DNA of 64,000 nt from NCBI GenBank assembly GCA_021809435.1, contig JAKBAD010000006.1, positions 62,001-126,000 of the forward strand, given 5' to 3'. A model generated the notes under the pieces. That model was not told the DNA's origin. It saw nothing but the letters and a program-made list of their open reading frames with translations, and did not search any database. Positions 43,969-52,889 of this stretch are shown one piece after another; the stretch's first letter is position 1, and each line of letters starts with the position of its first letter. A program made the translations under genes and the position numbers. This DNA is from Pseudomonadota bacterium (GTDB taxonomy: Bacteria; Pseudomonadota; Alphaproteobacteria; Acetobacterales; Acetobacteraceae).

Positions 43969-44393
43969 TACAGCCCATGCCTTTCGATAAACACTGTCAC
44001 TCCGGCGGCCAGCATGAAAGTCAGCACCGCCACCAGAGAGCGCGGGCTCAGCCGCGCCAGGCCGCACACGCCATGGCCGCTGGTGCACCCGCCAGAAAGG
44101 CGTGTGCCCAACCCCGCCAGCAGCCCGGCACCCGCGAGCAGCGGCAGGCTCTCACCGTCCAGCCCCACCGGCACATGTCCGCCCACCAGCGCCGCGCTGG
44201 CGCCAGCGGCCAGCATCCCGGCCAGAAACGCCCATTGCCAGCCTTGGGTGCCACGCGCCGTGGCGGCGCTGAGGATCCCGCTGATTCCGGCGATCCGGCC
44301 ATTGACCAGCAGCAGCCCGCCCGCGGCGGCCCCGATAAGCGCGCCGCCCAGCAGCGACAGCTCAAGCTGTTTGGGAACAAAAATAATCGTCAT
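43968..44393 (-). CDS. YeeE/YedE-type membrane protein (partner half)
   Basis: This 141-residue membrane protein carries the matching cysteine motif GLGTRLSGGCTSGHGVCGLA, typical of the first half of split YeeE/YedE transporters. I chose the ATG at 44393 (MTIIFVPKQ) because strongly hydrophobic sequence follows. An in-frame ATG at 44498, close to the arsR start, would add 35 residues with a cysteine and is possible. It is divergent from arsR. Confidence 0.78.
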   Translation of the reverse strand: MTIIFVPKQLELSLLGGALIGAAAGGLLLVNGRIAGISGILSAATARGTQGWQWAFLAGMLAAGASAALVGGHVPVGLDGESLPLLAGAGLLAGLGTRLSGGCTSGHGVCGLARLSPRSLVAVLTFMLAAGVTVFIERHGL

Positions 44394-44494
44394 GGCCGCG
44401 CTATAACCAAAATCCCCGCCGCCGCCCATCCCGCCTTCGCTTGTCTGCCCCGCTTGGCCGTGAGGGCAGGGGGCTTGATCTTTGGCCAATATTT

Positions 44495-44514
44495 CCATAA
44501 CAATGGAATTATGG
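44495..44514. promoter_or_regulatory. Candidate ArsR-family operator
   Basis: CCATAA at 44495-44500 and TTATGG at 44509-44514 form a perfect dyad overlapping the arsR start codon, in the divergent region shared with the YeeE/YedE pair. Confidence 0.4.
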
Positions 44515-44867
44515 AAAAAAAGGATATTCTGGTTGCTCTGGCTGCCCTTGCTCAGGAAACCCGGCTCGATATTTTCCGCCTGCTCGTACAGGCCGGGCCT
44601 TCTGGTCTGCCCGCCGGCCAGTTGGGCGAGCGGCTGGGCCTGCCTTCGGCCACGCTGTCCTTCCACCTCAAAGAGCTACGCCTTGCCGGGCTGGTCAGTT
44701 TCCAGCGCGAGAGCCGCTCGCTCATTTATTCCGCCGAATTTGCCAATATGAACGCCCTGCTGGCCTACCTCACCGAGAATTGCTGCCAGGGCGCCCTCGC
44801 CGCCTGTGGCCCGGGATTTTGCGATGGCAACCAGCTTGTGCCCCTCCCCGCCCGGAGCCCCGCATGA
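44511..44867 (+). CDS. arsR: ArsR/SmtB-family metalloregulator
   Basis: This 118-residue winged-helix repressor has the recognition region LGLPSATLSFHLKELRLAGL and a cysteine-rich C-terminus (ENCCQGALAACGPGFC) resembling the As(III) site of proteobacterial ArsR proteins whose sensing cysteines follow the DNA-binding domain. It starts the arsR-arsC-arsC-acr3 operon and overlaps the next gene by ATGA. Confidence 0.87.
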   Translation: MEKKDILVALAALAQETRLDIFRLLVQAGPSGLPAGQLGERLGLPSATLSFHLKELRLAGLVSFQRESRSLIYSAEFANMNALLAYLTENCCQGALAACGPGFCDGNQLVPLPARSPA

Positions 44868-45385
44868 CCCAGCGTCCCTTCAATGTGCTGTTCCTGTGCA
44901 CCGGCAATTCAGCGCGCAGCATCATCGCCGAATCCCTGCTCACCTATTGGGGGCAGGGCAAGTTTCGGGCTTTCAGCGGGGGTAGCCATCCCAAGGGTGT
45001 GGTGCAGCCCATGGCTCTGTCATTGCTCACCTCGCTTGGCCTGCCCACGGCGGGGCTGCGCAGTAAAAGTTGGGATGAATTCGCCACCCCCACCGCGCCC
45101 GAGATGGATTTCATCTTCACCGTTTGCGACCAGGCGGCTGGTGAAGTGTGCCCCGTCTGGCCCGGCCGGCCGATCACCGCGCAGTGGGGCCAACCAGACC
45201 CCGCCGCCGTGCCAGGCACCGAGATTGAGCGCGCCCAAGCCTATCGCGATGCCCTGCGTATGCTCGAAAACCGTATCAGGATTTTCGCCGTCCTGCCCTT
45301 CGCCTCTCTAGATCGCATGGCCCTCGAGCGCCGCACCGCCGCCATCGGCCGTCTGCTGCCCGGCGCACCCCAACTCCCCAGCTAA
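44864..45385 (+). CDS. Low-molecular-weight phosphatase-like arsenate reductase (first copy)
   Basis: This 173-residue protein has the active-site loop FLCTGNSARS at the N-terminus and a second cysteine pair in FTVCDQAAGEVCPVWPG. It belongs to the LMW-PTP/ArsC-like class, in a longer form (about 170 residues) common next to acr3. It may reduce arsenate or act in arsenic sensing. It is coupled to arsR by overlap. Confidence 0.82.
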   Translation: MTQRPFNVLFLCTGNSARSIIAESLLTYWGQGKFRAFSGGSHPKGVVQPMALSLLTSLGLPTAGLRSKSWDEFATPTAPEMDFIFTVCDQAAGEVCPVWPGRPITAQWGQPDPAAVPGTEIERAQAYRDALRMLENRIRIFAVLPFASLDRMALERRTAAIGRLLPGAPQLPS

Positions 45386-45409
45386 TCCCAGCTCTTCCCA
45401 CCAACGGAT

Positions 45410-45829
45410 ATGCCCATGCTCCCGCAAAAAACGGTTCTCATCCTCTGCACCGGCAATTCCTGCCGCTCGCAAATGGCCGAAGTGCTGCTCCGCCACGATC
45501 TGGGCGGCGCTGTCCGCGTGATCTCGGCCGGCACGCGCCCGCAATCAAAAGTCGCGGAAGGTGCCATCTTGGCTCTTGAGCAGGCCTGCCTGCCCACTGC
45601 CGGCCTCCACCCCAAGGATGTCGATGCCGTGTTGCACGAGCCGATCGATCTGGTTGTGACCGTCTGTGACAATGCCCGTGAAACCTGCCCGATCTTTCCG
45701 CGCCCGGTGCCGCGCCTGCATATCGCCTTTCACGACCCCCATGGCGAACCGCTGGAGAGCTTTCTGCGCGTGCGTGACGACATCCGCGCCCGCCTGGTTC
45801 CCGCCGTCCGCGACGCCCTCAAGCTTTAA
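45410..45829 (+). CDS. arsC: Thioredoxin-type arsenate reductase (second copy)
   Basis: This 139-residue enzyme has the P-loop ILCTGNSCRSQMAE and the redox pair in VTVCDNARETCPIFP (C-x6-C), matching the three-cysteine relay of thioredoxin-coupled ArsC. It reduces arsenate to arsenite for export by Acr3. A second in-frame ATG lies 6 nt after the first. Confidence 0.9.
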   Translation: MPMLPQKTVLILCTGNSCRSQMAEVLLRHDLGGAVRVISAGTRPQSKVAEGAILALEQACLPTAGLHPKDVDAVLHEPIDLVVTVCDNARETCPIFPRPVPRLHIAFHDPHGEPLESFLRVRDDIRARLVPAVRDALKL

Positions 45830-45838
45830 GGCCCGCCA

Positions 45839-46927
45839 ATGTCCGTGCAATGTGAAGTCGCCGCCAAATCCGCCGCTGGCGCGCCCATGAGCCTGTTTGA
45901 GCGGTTCCTCTCTTTGTGGGTGCTGCTCTGTATCATCGTGGGCATTCTGGCGGGGCAGGTGGCGCCCGGCCTGTTCCAGGCAATCGGGCGCCTGCAAATC
46001 GCCCAGGTCAATTTGCCCGTTGGCCTGCTCATCTGGGTCATGATCATTCCCATGTTGCTCAAGGTCGATTTCGGCGCCCTGCATGAAGTCCGTCAGCATG
46101 TGCGCGGCATTGGCGTTACGCTGTTCGTCAACTGGGTGGTCAAGCCGTTTTCCATGGCGCTGCTGGCGGCACTGTTTATTGGCCACTGGTTCCGCCCGTT
46201 CCTCCCTGCTGATCAGATCGATAGTTACATCGCCGGCCTGATCCTGCTCGCCGCCGCGCCCTGCACGGCCATGGTGTTCGTCTGGAGCCGGCTCTCGAAC
46301 GGCGATCCCCTGTTCACCCTCTCGCAGGTCGCGCTGAACGATACCATCATGGTTTTCGCCTTTGCGCCGCTCGTCGGGCTGCTACTCGGCATCTCCTCGA
46401 TCACCGTGCCCTGGGCCACCCTGCTCACCTCGGTCGTGCTCTACATTGTCATCCCGGTCGTCATCGCCCAGACATGGCGCCGCATTCTGCTGGCGCGTGG
46501 CCAAGCTGCGTTCGATGCTGTCCTGGCCGCCATCGCCCCCTGGTCCATCTTAGCTTTGTTGTTCACGCTGGTGCTGCTGTTCGCCTTTCAGGGCGCCGCC
46601 ATCATCCGCCAGCCGCTGGTTATCGTGCTGCTGGCGCTGCCCATTCTGGTGCAGGTGTTCTTCAATGCCAGCCTTGCTTACGGGCTCAACCGCCTGTTGG
46701 GCGAGACGCATAACATCGCCTGTCCCTCCGCGCTTATCGGCGCTTCCAATTTCTTCGAATTAGCTGTGGCTGCGGCCATCAGCCTGTTTGGCTTCAACTC
46801 TGGCGCCGCGCTGGCCACCGTTGTTGGTGTGCTTATCGAAGTGCCGGTGATGTTGTTGGTGGTCCGACTGGTAACCATCTCCCGACCTTGGTATGAGGCA
46901 GGCCAGAAGCCAAAACCCGCGCTCTGA
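45839..46927 (+). CDS. acr3: Arsenite efflux permease Acr3
   Basis: This 362-residue inner-membrane carrier has ten hydrophobic helices. The essential cysteine lies in LAAAPCTAMVFVWSRL, and VQVALNDTIM-like LSQVALNDTIMVFAFAP and ALIGASNFFELAVAAAI are family blocks. It exports arsenite and completes the arsenic operon 9 nt after arsC. Confidence 0.94.
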   Translation: MSVQCEVAAKSAAGAPMSLFERFLSLWVLLCIIVGILAGQVAPGLFQAIGRLQIAQVNLPVGLLIWVMIIPMLLKVDFGALHEVRQHVRGIGVTLFVNWVVKPFSMALLAALFIGHWFRPFLPADQIDSYIAGLILLAAAPCTAMVFVWSRLSNGDPLFTLSQVALNDTIMVFAFAPLVGLLLGISSITVPWATLLTSVVLYIVIPVVIAQTWRRILLARGQAAFDAVLAAIAPWSILALLFTLVLLFAFQGAAIIRQPLVIVLLALPILVQVFFNASLAYGLNRLLGETHNIACPSALIGASNFFELAVAAAISLFGFNSGAALATVVGVLIEVPVMLLVVRLVTISRPWYEAGQKPKPAL

Positions 46928-47380
46928 TTTTCTCCGTGACGTTCACGATTTCTTGTGCGTGCATCGATGCGCGTGTGCTTGTGTATCTCGGTCGTGTCCA
47001 TCTGATGGTGTAGGAGGCTGGCAATCGTCCGGGCTTCGCTGGCGGTGCGGATTGACGCGATAGTATCTATATAACCGTTTGAAATTTATAGATAAAAAAT
47101 CTGAATGTTCTGGCGGCGGGCGAATTCTGCTTGGTCAGCGTGCCCCCACCTTTGGCGAGCGCCTGGCGAACAAAGTCCGCGCGCTCTTCAAGTCCTGAGT
47201 AACCCCGGCATGTTGGCCAGCCAGTCCCGGGCCGCGAGGTGGTTCAGGTCTTCTGCGCGACAGGCCTGTCATCACTCACCCACCTCATCAGCCGGTCGGG
47301 GGCAAACGCCCACATGACCAGTGCACCAGTGCGAAAGCACCCTCCGCCGGCCTGGGGTAGCTCCCAACCGCCGTCAAGCG
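46928..47380. other. Gap without a recognisable gene
   Basis: About 450 bp between acr3 and a host-attachment-type gene. The first part is mixed composition, with an AT-rich patch near 47070-47100. From about 47100 on, the base composition looks gene-derived, but every frame is short and broken (for example a frame ending RLANKVRALFKS at about 47197). I read it as decayed sequence and name no product. Confidence 0.5.
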
Positions 47381-47845
47381 TCATTGGCGGCGGGGCGGGG
47401 TGGGTGCGGGCAACAGCTCATTCAAATGCCCCCACAACTCATCATCGGGCGTCTTCACCAAATCCTTGGCCACCACTCCCGTCAGCTTGGTCAGGGCCTC
47501 GGGGGTCAGCGCGTTTTTCACCATCGTTAGCGTGTGCGTTGGGGCGGCGATGATCAGCGCATCGCACGTCTCCGCCAGCCCGTTCACCTCGTCAGTCACC
47601 ATTTTGGCAAAGCGCTCAGCCTCCAGCGTTTGCGGGTCGTGGCGCGGCTGTAATCCGTGATGCACGGTGGCATCGCTGTGAAACGCCGCTCCTGGTCGGT
47701 CGCTTCGCAAATCCGACGACTGCTTGTGCGCCGCCGCCGATTCAATCCGCCGCACGGTTCGCAAAACATGATGCTCATCCGCGCGCACAATCCGCGCATG
47801 CTCGGCATCGGCAACCACTACAAGGTGTTTTTTTCGGGTGGGCAT
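47381..47845 (-). CDS. Host attachment protein family (PF10116-like)
   Basis: This 154-residue soluble protein resembles the family annotated as required for attachment to host cells: a short N-terminal strand with VVVADAEHARIVRAD and a C-terminal CDALIIAAPTHTLTMVKNAL followed by AKDLVKTPDDELWGHL. Its biochemical role is not established; the fold is related to release-factor-like domains. GGAGGG precedes the ATG. It stands alone in a sparse region. Confidence 0.75.
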   Translation of the reverse strand: MPTRKKHLVVVADAEHARIVRADEHHVLRTVRRIESAAAHKQSSDLRSDRPGAAFHSDATVHHGLQPRHDPQTLEAERFAKMVTDEVNGLAETCDALIIAAPTHTLTMVKNALTPEALTKLTGVVAKDLVKTPDDELWGHLNELLPAPTPPRRQ

Positions 47846-48207
47846 GGTCTATCCCTCCAATTAATCTTGCTATTTTACGCCACGGCCTCTCGCCAGGGTT
47901 TGACGTGAATCAAAACTGATCCTGCATCCTGAATCCTGTATCAAAATCAATGCCAGCGGCGCCTGCTCCTGCTATAAGCTCGCCGGATTCCGACGGGAGA
48001 CCGGTAAGAGAGAGCGGCTGTGCCTAAAAACGCGCGATGGGCCGCGCACCTTCCTTGCAGCCGTCGCGCCTCGTGCCGTCCTCTTCCTCCAGGCCGTGTG
48101 CCATCGCCAATTCGTGCGTGCGCTCTGATATTTTTTGCGCCGGGGAAAAAGTCATTGGTGCTTTCATCATCTTTCATTCGCACCGGCGCCGCCGTGCGCT
48201 GCGCCGG

Positions 48208-48798
48208 TCTATCCCCGAGCGTTTCTCGGACATCGAGGCGGCGCCGCTGCTATGCGCCGGTCTCATTGGCTACCGCACGCTGCGCGCTGGCGGCGATGCA
48301 CGCCAGATCGGCATTTACGGCTTCGGCGCCGCCGCCCACATCGCCGCCCAGGTGGCGCGCTTCGAGGGGCGCAAGGTCTATGGCTTTACCCGCCCGGGTG
48401 ATCGCGTCGCCCAGGATTTTGCCCGAGCCATCACCGGCGGCTGGACTGGCGGGTCGGATGAACTGCCACCCGAACCACTCGACGCCGCGCTGATTTTCGC
48501 CCCGATCGGCGCCCTGGTGCCCGCCGCGCTCCGCGCCCTGGCGCCTGGTGGGATTGTGGTGTGCGGCGGCATCCACATGAGCGACATCCCGGCCTTCCCT
48601 TATGAAATCCTCTGGGGTGAGCGTTCCATCTGCTCGGTTGCCAACCTTACCCGGCGCGATGCCGAGGAGTTTCTGCCCCTGGCCGCGCGCATCCCCATCC
48701 GTACCATCACCAAGCCCTACCGGCTCGAAGATGCCAACGCCGCCCTCGCAGATCTCCGCCAAGGCCGCCTCACGGGCGCCGCCGTGCTGATGCCCTGA
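48208..48798 (+). pseudogene. Zinc-type alcohol dehydrogenase remnant (N-terminal half missing)
   Basis: From about 48208 the frame encodes the nucleotide-binding and C-terminal part of an MDR alcohol dehydrogenase (ERFSDIEAAPLLCAGLIGYR, then IGIYGFGAAAHIAAQVARF). The N-terminal catalytic domain with its zinc ligands is absent: the open frame upstream (from 48037) is unrelated, basic and low in confidence, and 47846-48207 shows nothing else. The cofactor motif is GFGAAAH instead of the usual GxGxxG. This looks like a 5' deletion remnant rather than a working enzyme. Confidence 0.7.
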
Positions 48799-48917
48799 AA
48801 AAAAGCTGTGATATTACTAAAATTTTTGATTGTCCTTTTGCTGGTCAAGGGGCGATAAAATCCCGGGGCGTTTTCAACAAAGCGCAGCCTCCAAAAATAT
48901 GTAATGATTTTATATCA

Positions 48918-49247
48918 TCACCCTTCCGCCGCCAGCGTTACCGCCAACCCGTCAAGCGCCGCGCTCAGCACCAGCTGGCAGGCCAGGCGAGAATTTGGCC
49001 GCGGCTCCCGCAGCCCGCCAATCACCACGCTCTCCAACTCCCCAAATGGCGCCCGCGCCGCAGGGTTTTCCGGGTCATCGACATAAACATGGCAGGTCGC
49101 GCAGGTCAGGCAGCCCCCACATAACGCCCGCAACTCCATGATCTTGCCGTCAAACAGGGCATCCATCAGCATCTGCCCGGGTATAAACCTTACCCGGTGC
49201 TGCTGCCCGTCACGCGTGGTGACAAGAATGGCCGGTCCGCCGCTCAG
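48918..49247 (-). CDS. 2Fe-2S ferredoxin without a standard start codon
   Basis: The frame encodes a complete ferredoxin: AILVTTRDGQQHRVRFIPGQ, then the cluster loop LRALCGGCLTCATCHVYV and the last ligand in SRLACQL. The first ATG (49172) would remove the N-terminal beta strands. The conserved sequence starts at about 49232, where only ATT (49229), or CTG (49247) overlapping the upstream sulfotransferase stop, could serve. It may use a rare start coupled to the upstream gene, or the start may have been lost by mutation. No P450 or oxygenase is next to it. Confidence 0.6.
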   Translation of the reverse strand: MSGGPAILVTTRDGQQHRVRFIPGQMLMDALFDGKIMELRALCGGCLTCATCHVYVDDPENPAARAPFGELESVVIGGLREPRPNSRLACQLVLSAALDGLAVTLAAEG

Positions 49248-50401
49248 CGTCTTGCCTCCAGCACGGCGCGCTCCACGCCGAGCGCCAGCAGGCGCCCGTC
49301 ATCCTCGGTTGGCTCCCGCCATGTGCGGGTAGAGAGAGACAGCACGTGACCTTTGCGCAAAAATATCCCCGCCGCGTGCCCCACCAGCGTGCAGCGTCCC
49401 TCATCGCCCGGTGTCAGCGCCAAACTCAGCATCTGCCCATCCAAATACAGCGAAATATCCTCCACCCCCACATTGGGAGCCATGTGCAGCAGGCTCAATG
49501 TCACCAGCATATCACCCCCGCCGGCGGCATTGAAATACAGGCTCGCGCCGTCCGGCCCGCCCATCCATCTGAACTGCCCCCGCTCATCCGCCTCCGCGCC
49601 ATACCAGCCGCTGCCGGTCACTGTTCCGCCCATTTCCAGAACGCAGGGCAAGGCTGGTTGCACGGGCACTGTACCAAAATACCGGTCGCTCAGCAGGTCC
49701 TCCATCATCATCGCTCGCGCCTGCTCAAACCGTGCGCTCACCACGCGGTATAACTCCAGATCAATCAGATTCCGCTCCCGTATCGCCTCGATCACCGCGG
49801 GTGCGATTTCATCGAGCTTCCAGTTCCGGTGGGTGCGGTTCTCAACCAGCCCGGCGCGCATGCGCGGCAGGCGCAAATGCCAGCAGACCGCGTCCAGGCT
49901 GTCTTGCAGCCGTTCATAAAGCCCAATCGAGAAAAACCGCTCCAGCATGGCCATGCGCCCAGCCACGAATGCGGCCGCCTCCGCTGGCTCTCGCGTTCCC
50001 GGTCCCTCCAGCCCCAAAACATGGCGCGCTTGTTCATTGCAGGTCGTCGCCATGATTTGTGGAGCGTCAGAGGTCACAAATGCCTCCAGCGTCATCGGCG
50101 GGCAGTTTGCCACCACACCCGATCCGCTCCGTTGCAACTGGTCGAAGAAGAAATAGGCCGAAAGTACTCGCGTCACCGGGTTACGCATCAGCGTGAAACG
50201 CTGGCGTCCAATGCCCAGCTTTTCGTCCCAGTCGAAGGGTAAATGTCCGAACACGAACGCGTAAGGTGCTAGGTCCGGCACAGCCTCGATTCCACCCTGT
50301 GTGCGGATCTCATAAGTCCTCTCCACGCCCAGCAGCGCCTCAAATTGCCGGGCCACCGCATTTCCCGCGCATTTGGGGATGTGATTCATCAGCACGTTCA
50401 T
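49244..50401 (-). CDS. Sulfotransferase-family protein with C-terminal extra domain
   Basis: This 385-residue protein has the PAPS-binding start NVLMNHIPKCAGNAVARQFE and the 3'-phosphate motif LMRNPVTRVLSAYFFFDQL of carbohydrate sulfotransferases (Sulfotransfer_2 type). After about residue 255 comes a beta-rich domain (GSGWYGAEADERGQFRWMGG, then EDISLYLDGQML) that I do not recognise. It probably adds sulfate to a glycan. It overlaps the upstream glycosyltransferase gene by ATGA. Confidence 0.75.
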   Translation of the reverse strand: MNVLMNHIPKCAGNAVARQFEALLGVERTYEIRTQGGIEAVPDLAPYAFVFGHLPFDWDEKLGIGRQRFTLMRNPVTRVLSAYFFFDQLQRSGSGVVANCPPMTLEAFVTSDAPQIMATTCNEQARHVLGLEGPGTREPAEAAAFVAGRMAMLERFFSIGLYERLQDSLDAVCWHLRLPRMRAGLVENRTHRNWKLDEIAPAVIEAIRERNLIDLELYRVVSARFEQARAMMMEDLLSDRYFGTVPVQPALPCVLEMGGTVTGSGWYGAEADERGQFRWMGGPDGASLYFNAAGGGDMLVTLSLLHMAPNVGVEDISLYLDGQMLSLALTPGDEGRCTLVGHAAGIFLRKGHVLSLSTRTWREPTEDDGRLLALGVERAVLEARR

Positions 50402-51567
50402 GGCGTGAGCGCCGCTCTCTCGCGCGCCTCAAGCCGTGCCGCCACGGCGTTTAGCAGCGTGCCAGCAAATGCCGCCCAGCCATACCGCGCGGCTTGGTGC
50501 TTGAGTGCCGCGCCCAGCCTGGCCATGGTATTCTTGGGCATGGTCTCCATATGCCGAAAAGCCCGGCCGAAATCGCTCAGTGAGAACGGGTCGAAATACA
50601 TCTCGTCAGGCAGCCCGAACTCCACCAGGCTTGAGCTGCGCGCCGTAATCACCGGGCAGCCCGCCGCCATCGCCTCGATCACCGGTAGCCCGAACCCTTC
50701 GAACAGCGAGGGGAAAATGGCAAAGCGCGCATGGCGCAGCAGCGCCCATTTATCCGCCTCGCTGACAAAATCGGTAAAATGAATGCTCTCCCGCCAGGGC
50801 GAATTGATGGTCAGCTCGCCAAACACGTCGTCAAAGCTTTGCCCCCAGCCCTTACGCCCCACAAACACCAAGGCAATCCTGTCGGCGAGGTCGCCGTGGT
50901 TGAGCATATACTCCGCCACCAGCCGCAAATTTTTGCGCGGCTCAACCGTGCCCAGCACCACGGCATAGTTCATGCGCTGGGCGGGCTCTTCGCCGGGGGG
51001 CGGGCGCACACCCAGCGGCGCTACCACACAGCGCTCCGCGTCCAAGCCCAGATACAGCTTGGCATCAGCGGCCGTTGCTTCTGAAACACAGCACACCACC
51101 TCCGAGCTTTCGCCATCGCGCGCCAGAGCCTGGGTGTGCACATGCGCCGCCCAGCCCTGGTGCAGCTCGGGCATCAGCATGGCCGAGAGGTCATGAAACA
51201 CCACCGCCTCGACATCAAAAAACCTGTGTGCGGTTTTGATGTTGGGAAACAGGCCAACGGTTGCCGCCGCCACGCCCGAAAAATCGCCAATACTGCCCAG
51301 CTGCGCAAAGCCGTTCTCCAGCAGCACCTCCAAATAGGCTCCGTTGGCTTCCTCAATCGCGGTCATCAGCGCGGCTGGGTCGATCACCACGCCGCGCGCG
51401 AAAAAATAACTATGCTCGGGCAGTGCGCGGTAAATCTCGCGGGCCAGATTGGCGGTGACATTGGCAATCCCCGTCCAGGCCAGCTCCATCAGCGCCGATA
51501 CATCCACAAACACCGCTGCCCCGCACCCGCGTATCCGCGCCGCCGCGCTGGTAAGCCCCTCATTCAT
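50398..51567 (-). CDS. Glycosyltransferase family 1/4
   Basis: This 389-residue GT-B enzyme has the C-terminal donor-binding region typical of GT4 (NYAVVLGTVEPRKNLRLVAE, LVFVGRKGWGQ, then ARFAIFPSLFEGFGLPVIEA with the ExFGxPxxE motif). It likely transfers a sugar in surface polysaccharide synthesis. ATGA overlaps link it to the genes on both sides. Confidence 0.88.
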   Translation of the reverse strand: MNEGLTSAAARIRGCGAAVFVDVSALMELAWTGIANVTANLAREIYRALPEHSYFFARGVVIDPAALMTAIEEANGAYLEVLLENGFAQLGSIGDFSGVAAATVGLFPNIKTAHRFFDVEAVVFHDLSAMLMPELHQGWAAHVHTQALARDGESSEVVCCVSEATAADAKLYLGLDAERCVVAPLGVRPPPGEEPAQRMNYAVVLGTVEPRKNLRLVAEYMLNHGDLADRIALVFVGRKGWGQSFDDVFGELTINSPWRESIHFTDFVSEADKWALLRHARFAIFPSLFEGFGLPVIEAMAAGCPVITARSSSLVEFGLPDEMYFDPFSLSDFGRAFRHMETMPKNTMARLGAALKHQAARYGWAAFAGTLLNAVAARLEARERAALTP

Positions 51568-52859
51568 GCCAGCAGCGCCTTTCTGCGCGCCAGCAGCGTT
51601 TCGCGTAGCACATCAAATCCATAATGATCGCGGATGAACTGCCAAGCCGCCCGCGCTCGGCGCTCATGCTCATCGGGCGCCATCGCGGCCGCCGCCGCCA
51701 GCGCCGCGCTCACCTCCCGGTGGTCCACCATGTTCCAGCTCAGCCCGCCCAGCCCATAAGCCTCGGCCGTCTGCAACGGAATTGGCGCCCGCGTTGCCGC
51801 CATCACCACCGCATGGCCGGGCAGGATGTAGTCCGCCATCGCCGTTATGGCGGGGCTGATTGGCACCAGCCCCGCGGCCATCGCCTCCTGCATTGGCAGT
51901 CCCTGGCCCTCGGCGGCGCTGGTGCAGACGTAAAAATCCGCCGCCCGGTAAAGGTTGCTCAGGGCGTCTGGCGTCAAATGCTCGGGCACCACCAGAATAT
52001 TGGCGCAATCCATGAATGAAAATGGTACGCCGATCCGCTCGAACGCCCGCGGCATCTGCTCGCGCAGCGCCAGGCGCAGGGCATCTTGCGTATCCGCCAG
52101 CACCAGCTTGATAATCAGCAAATCAGCGCGCCGCTGCCGGCGTAGAAAACTCTGAAACCCGAGCAGCAGCGCGCCAATATTCTTGCGCGGATCGCTGGGG
52201 TTGAATACCGAAACAAACACCCGCCCGCCGGCCGCCCGCGTCTCATGGGCGCGCAGCAGGGTGGCCTGTTCCAGGCGGGGCGCGCCGGTGCTCTCCACCA
52301 ATGCCGCCACCGCTTGGCGGGTCAGTTCAAACCCGGCCATCCGTGCCACGCGGCCCGCCGCCAACCGCCGGCGCGGCGGCGCGCGCCCGGTCTCGATTGG
52401 CGCTGGCAAAACCTCCACATGGCCAAGCCCGTGCCCCTCGAACACCTGTTTGGTATAGGTGCAGCCCACCCAAACCTCGTCGGCCAGCCGCAGCATGCGC
52501 ACATAGTCGTTCATTGGGTTGGCCCGGCGTGGATGATCCTGCGCCAGTTCACCCAAGGTTGGCAGGCGGTCGAATTCCCATGCCACATGCGCGACATTGG
52601 CCGCCCCCTTGAGCAGCCTGATCTCCTCATAAGGCTTGAACGCCACATGCAGCGGCCGTGCTGCCCCGCGTGCGCCCAGATCGGCATAGCTGGCATAAAT
52701 CTCAGGCATCATCAGCTCTTCCGCCGCCAGTTCGCTGGCCTCGAACAGTTTCTGGAATTTCTGACAAACCGAGCCATAGGAATAATGCGCGAACCCCAGC
52801 GGCAGATAAACATGCCCTTCGGCAAGAGCTTTGCGCGTGCGGTGACTGTAATAAATCAC
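51564..52859 (-). CDS. Glycosyltransferase (GT4-like)
   Basis: This 431-residue protein has an N-terminal acceptor domain (VAHVAWEFDRLPTLG, DEVWVGCTYTKQVFEGHG) and a GT4 donor domain (VFVSVFNPSDPRKNIGALLL, then AADFYVCTSAAEGQGLPMQE). Translation starts at GTG 52859 with GGAGGG upstream. It works with the following glycosyltransferase and sulfotransferase, probably on a capsule or exopolysaccharide. Confidence 0.86.
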   Translation of the reverse strand: MIYYSHRTRKALAEGHVYLPLGFAHYSYGSVCQKFQKLFEASELAAEELMMPEIYASYADLGARGAARPLHVAFKPYEEIRLLKGAANVAHVAWEFDRLPTLGELAQDHPRRANPMNDYVRMLRLADEVWVGCTYTKQVFEGHGLGHVEVLPAPIETGRAPPRRRLAAGRVARMAGFELTRQAVAALVESTGAPRLEQATLLRAHETRAAGGRVFVSVFNPSDPRKNIGALLLGFQSFLRRQRRADLLIIKLVLADTQDALRLALREQMPRAFERIGVPFSFMDCANILVVPEHLTPDALSNLYRAADFYVCTSAAEGQGLPMQEAMAAGLVPISPAITAMADYILPGHAVVMAATRAPIPLQTAEAYGLGGLSWNMVDHREVSAALAAAAAMAPDEHERRARAAWQFIRDHYGFDVLRETLLARRKALLA

Positions 52860-52889
52860 ACAAATCCCTCCCTGGTCATGGGGCGCGGC

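Noticed and set aside
44393-44498. The longer start for the YeeE/YedE half beginning MEILAKDQAP
   Set aside because: The added residues are polar and Gly-rich, unlike the family N-terminus, and would place the start inside the arsR operator. The shorter start is preferred, but the longer one is not excluded.
47105-47317. A 70-codon plus-strand frame after acr3
   Set aside because: No ribosome site, odd composition rich in Ser, Arg and Pro, and no recognisable family; other frames look just as protein-like.
48037-48207. The N-terminal 57 codons of the frame leading into the alcohol dehydrogenase remnant
   Set aside because: They do not resemble the zinc-binding catalytic domain and are basic and irregular, so they were left out of the pseudogene.
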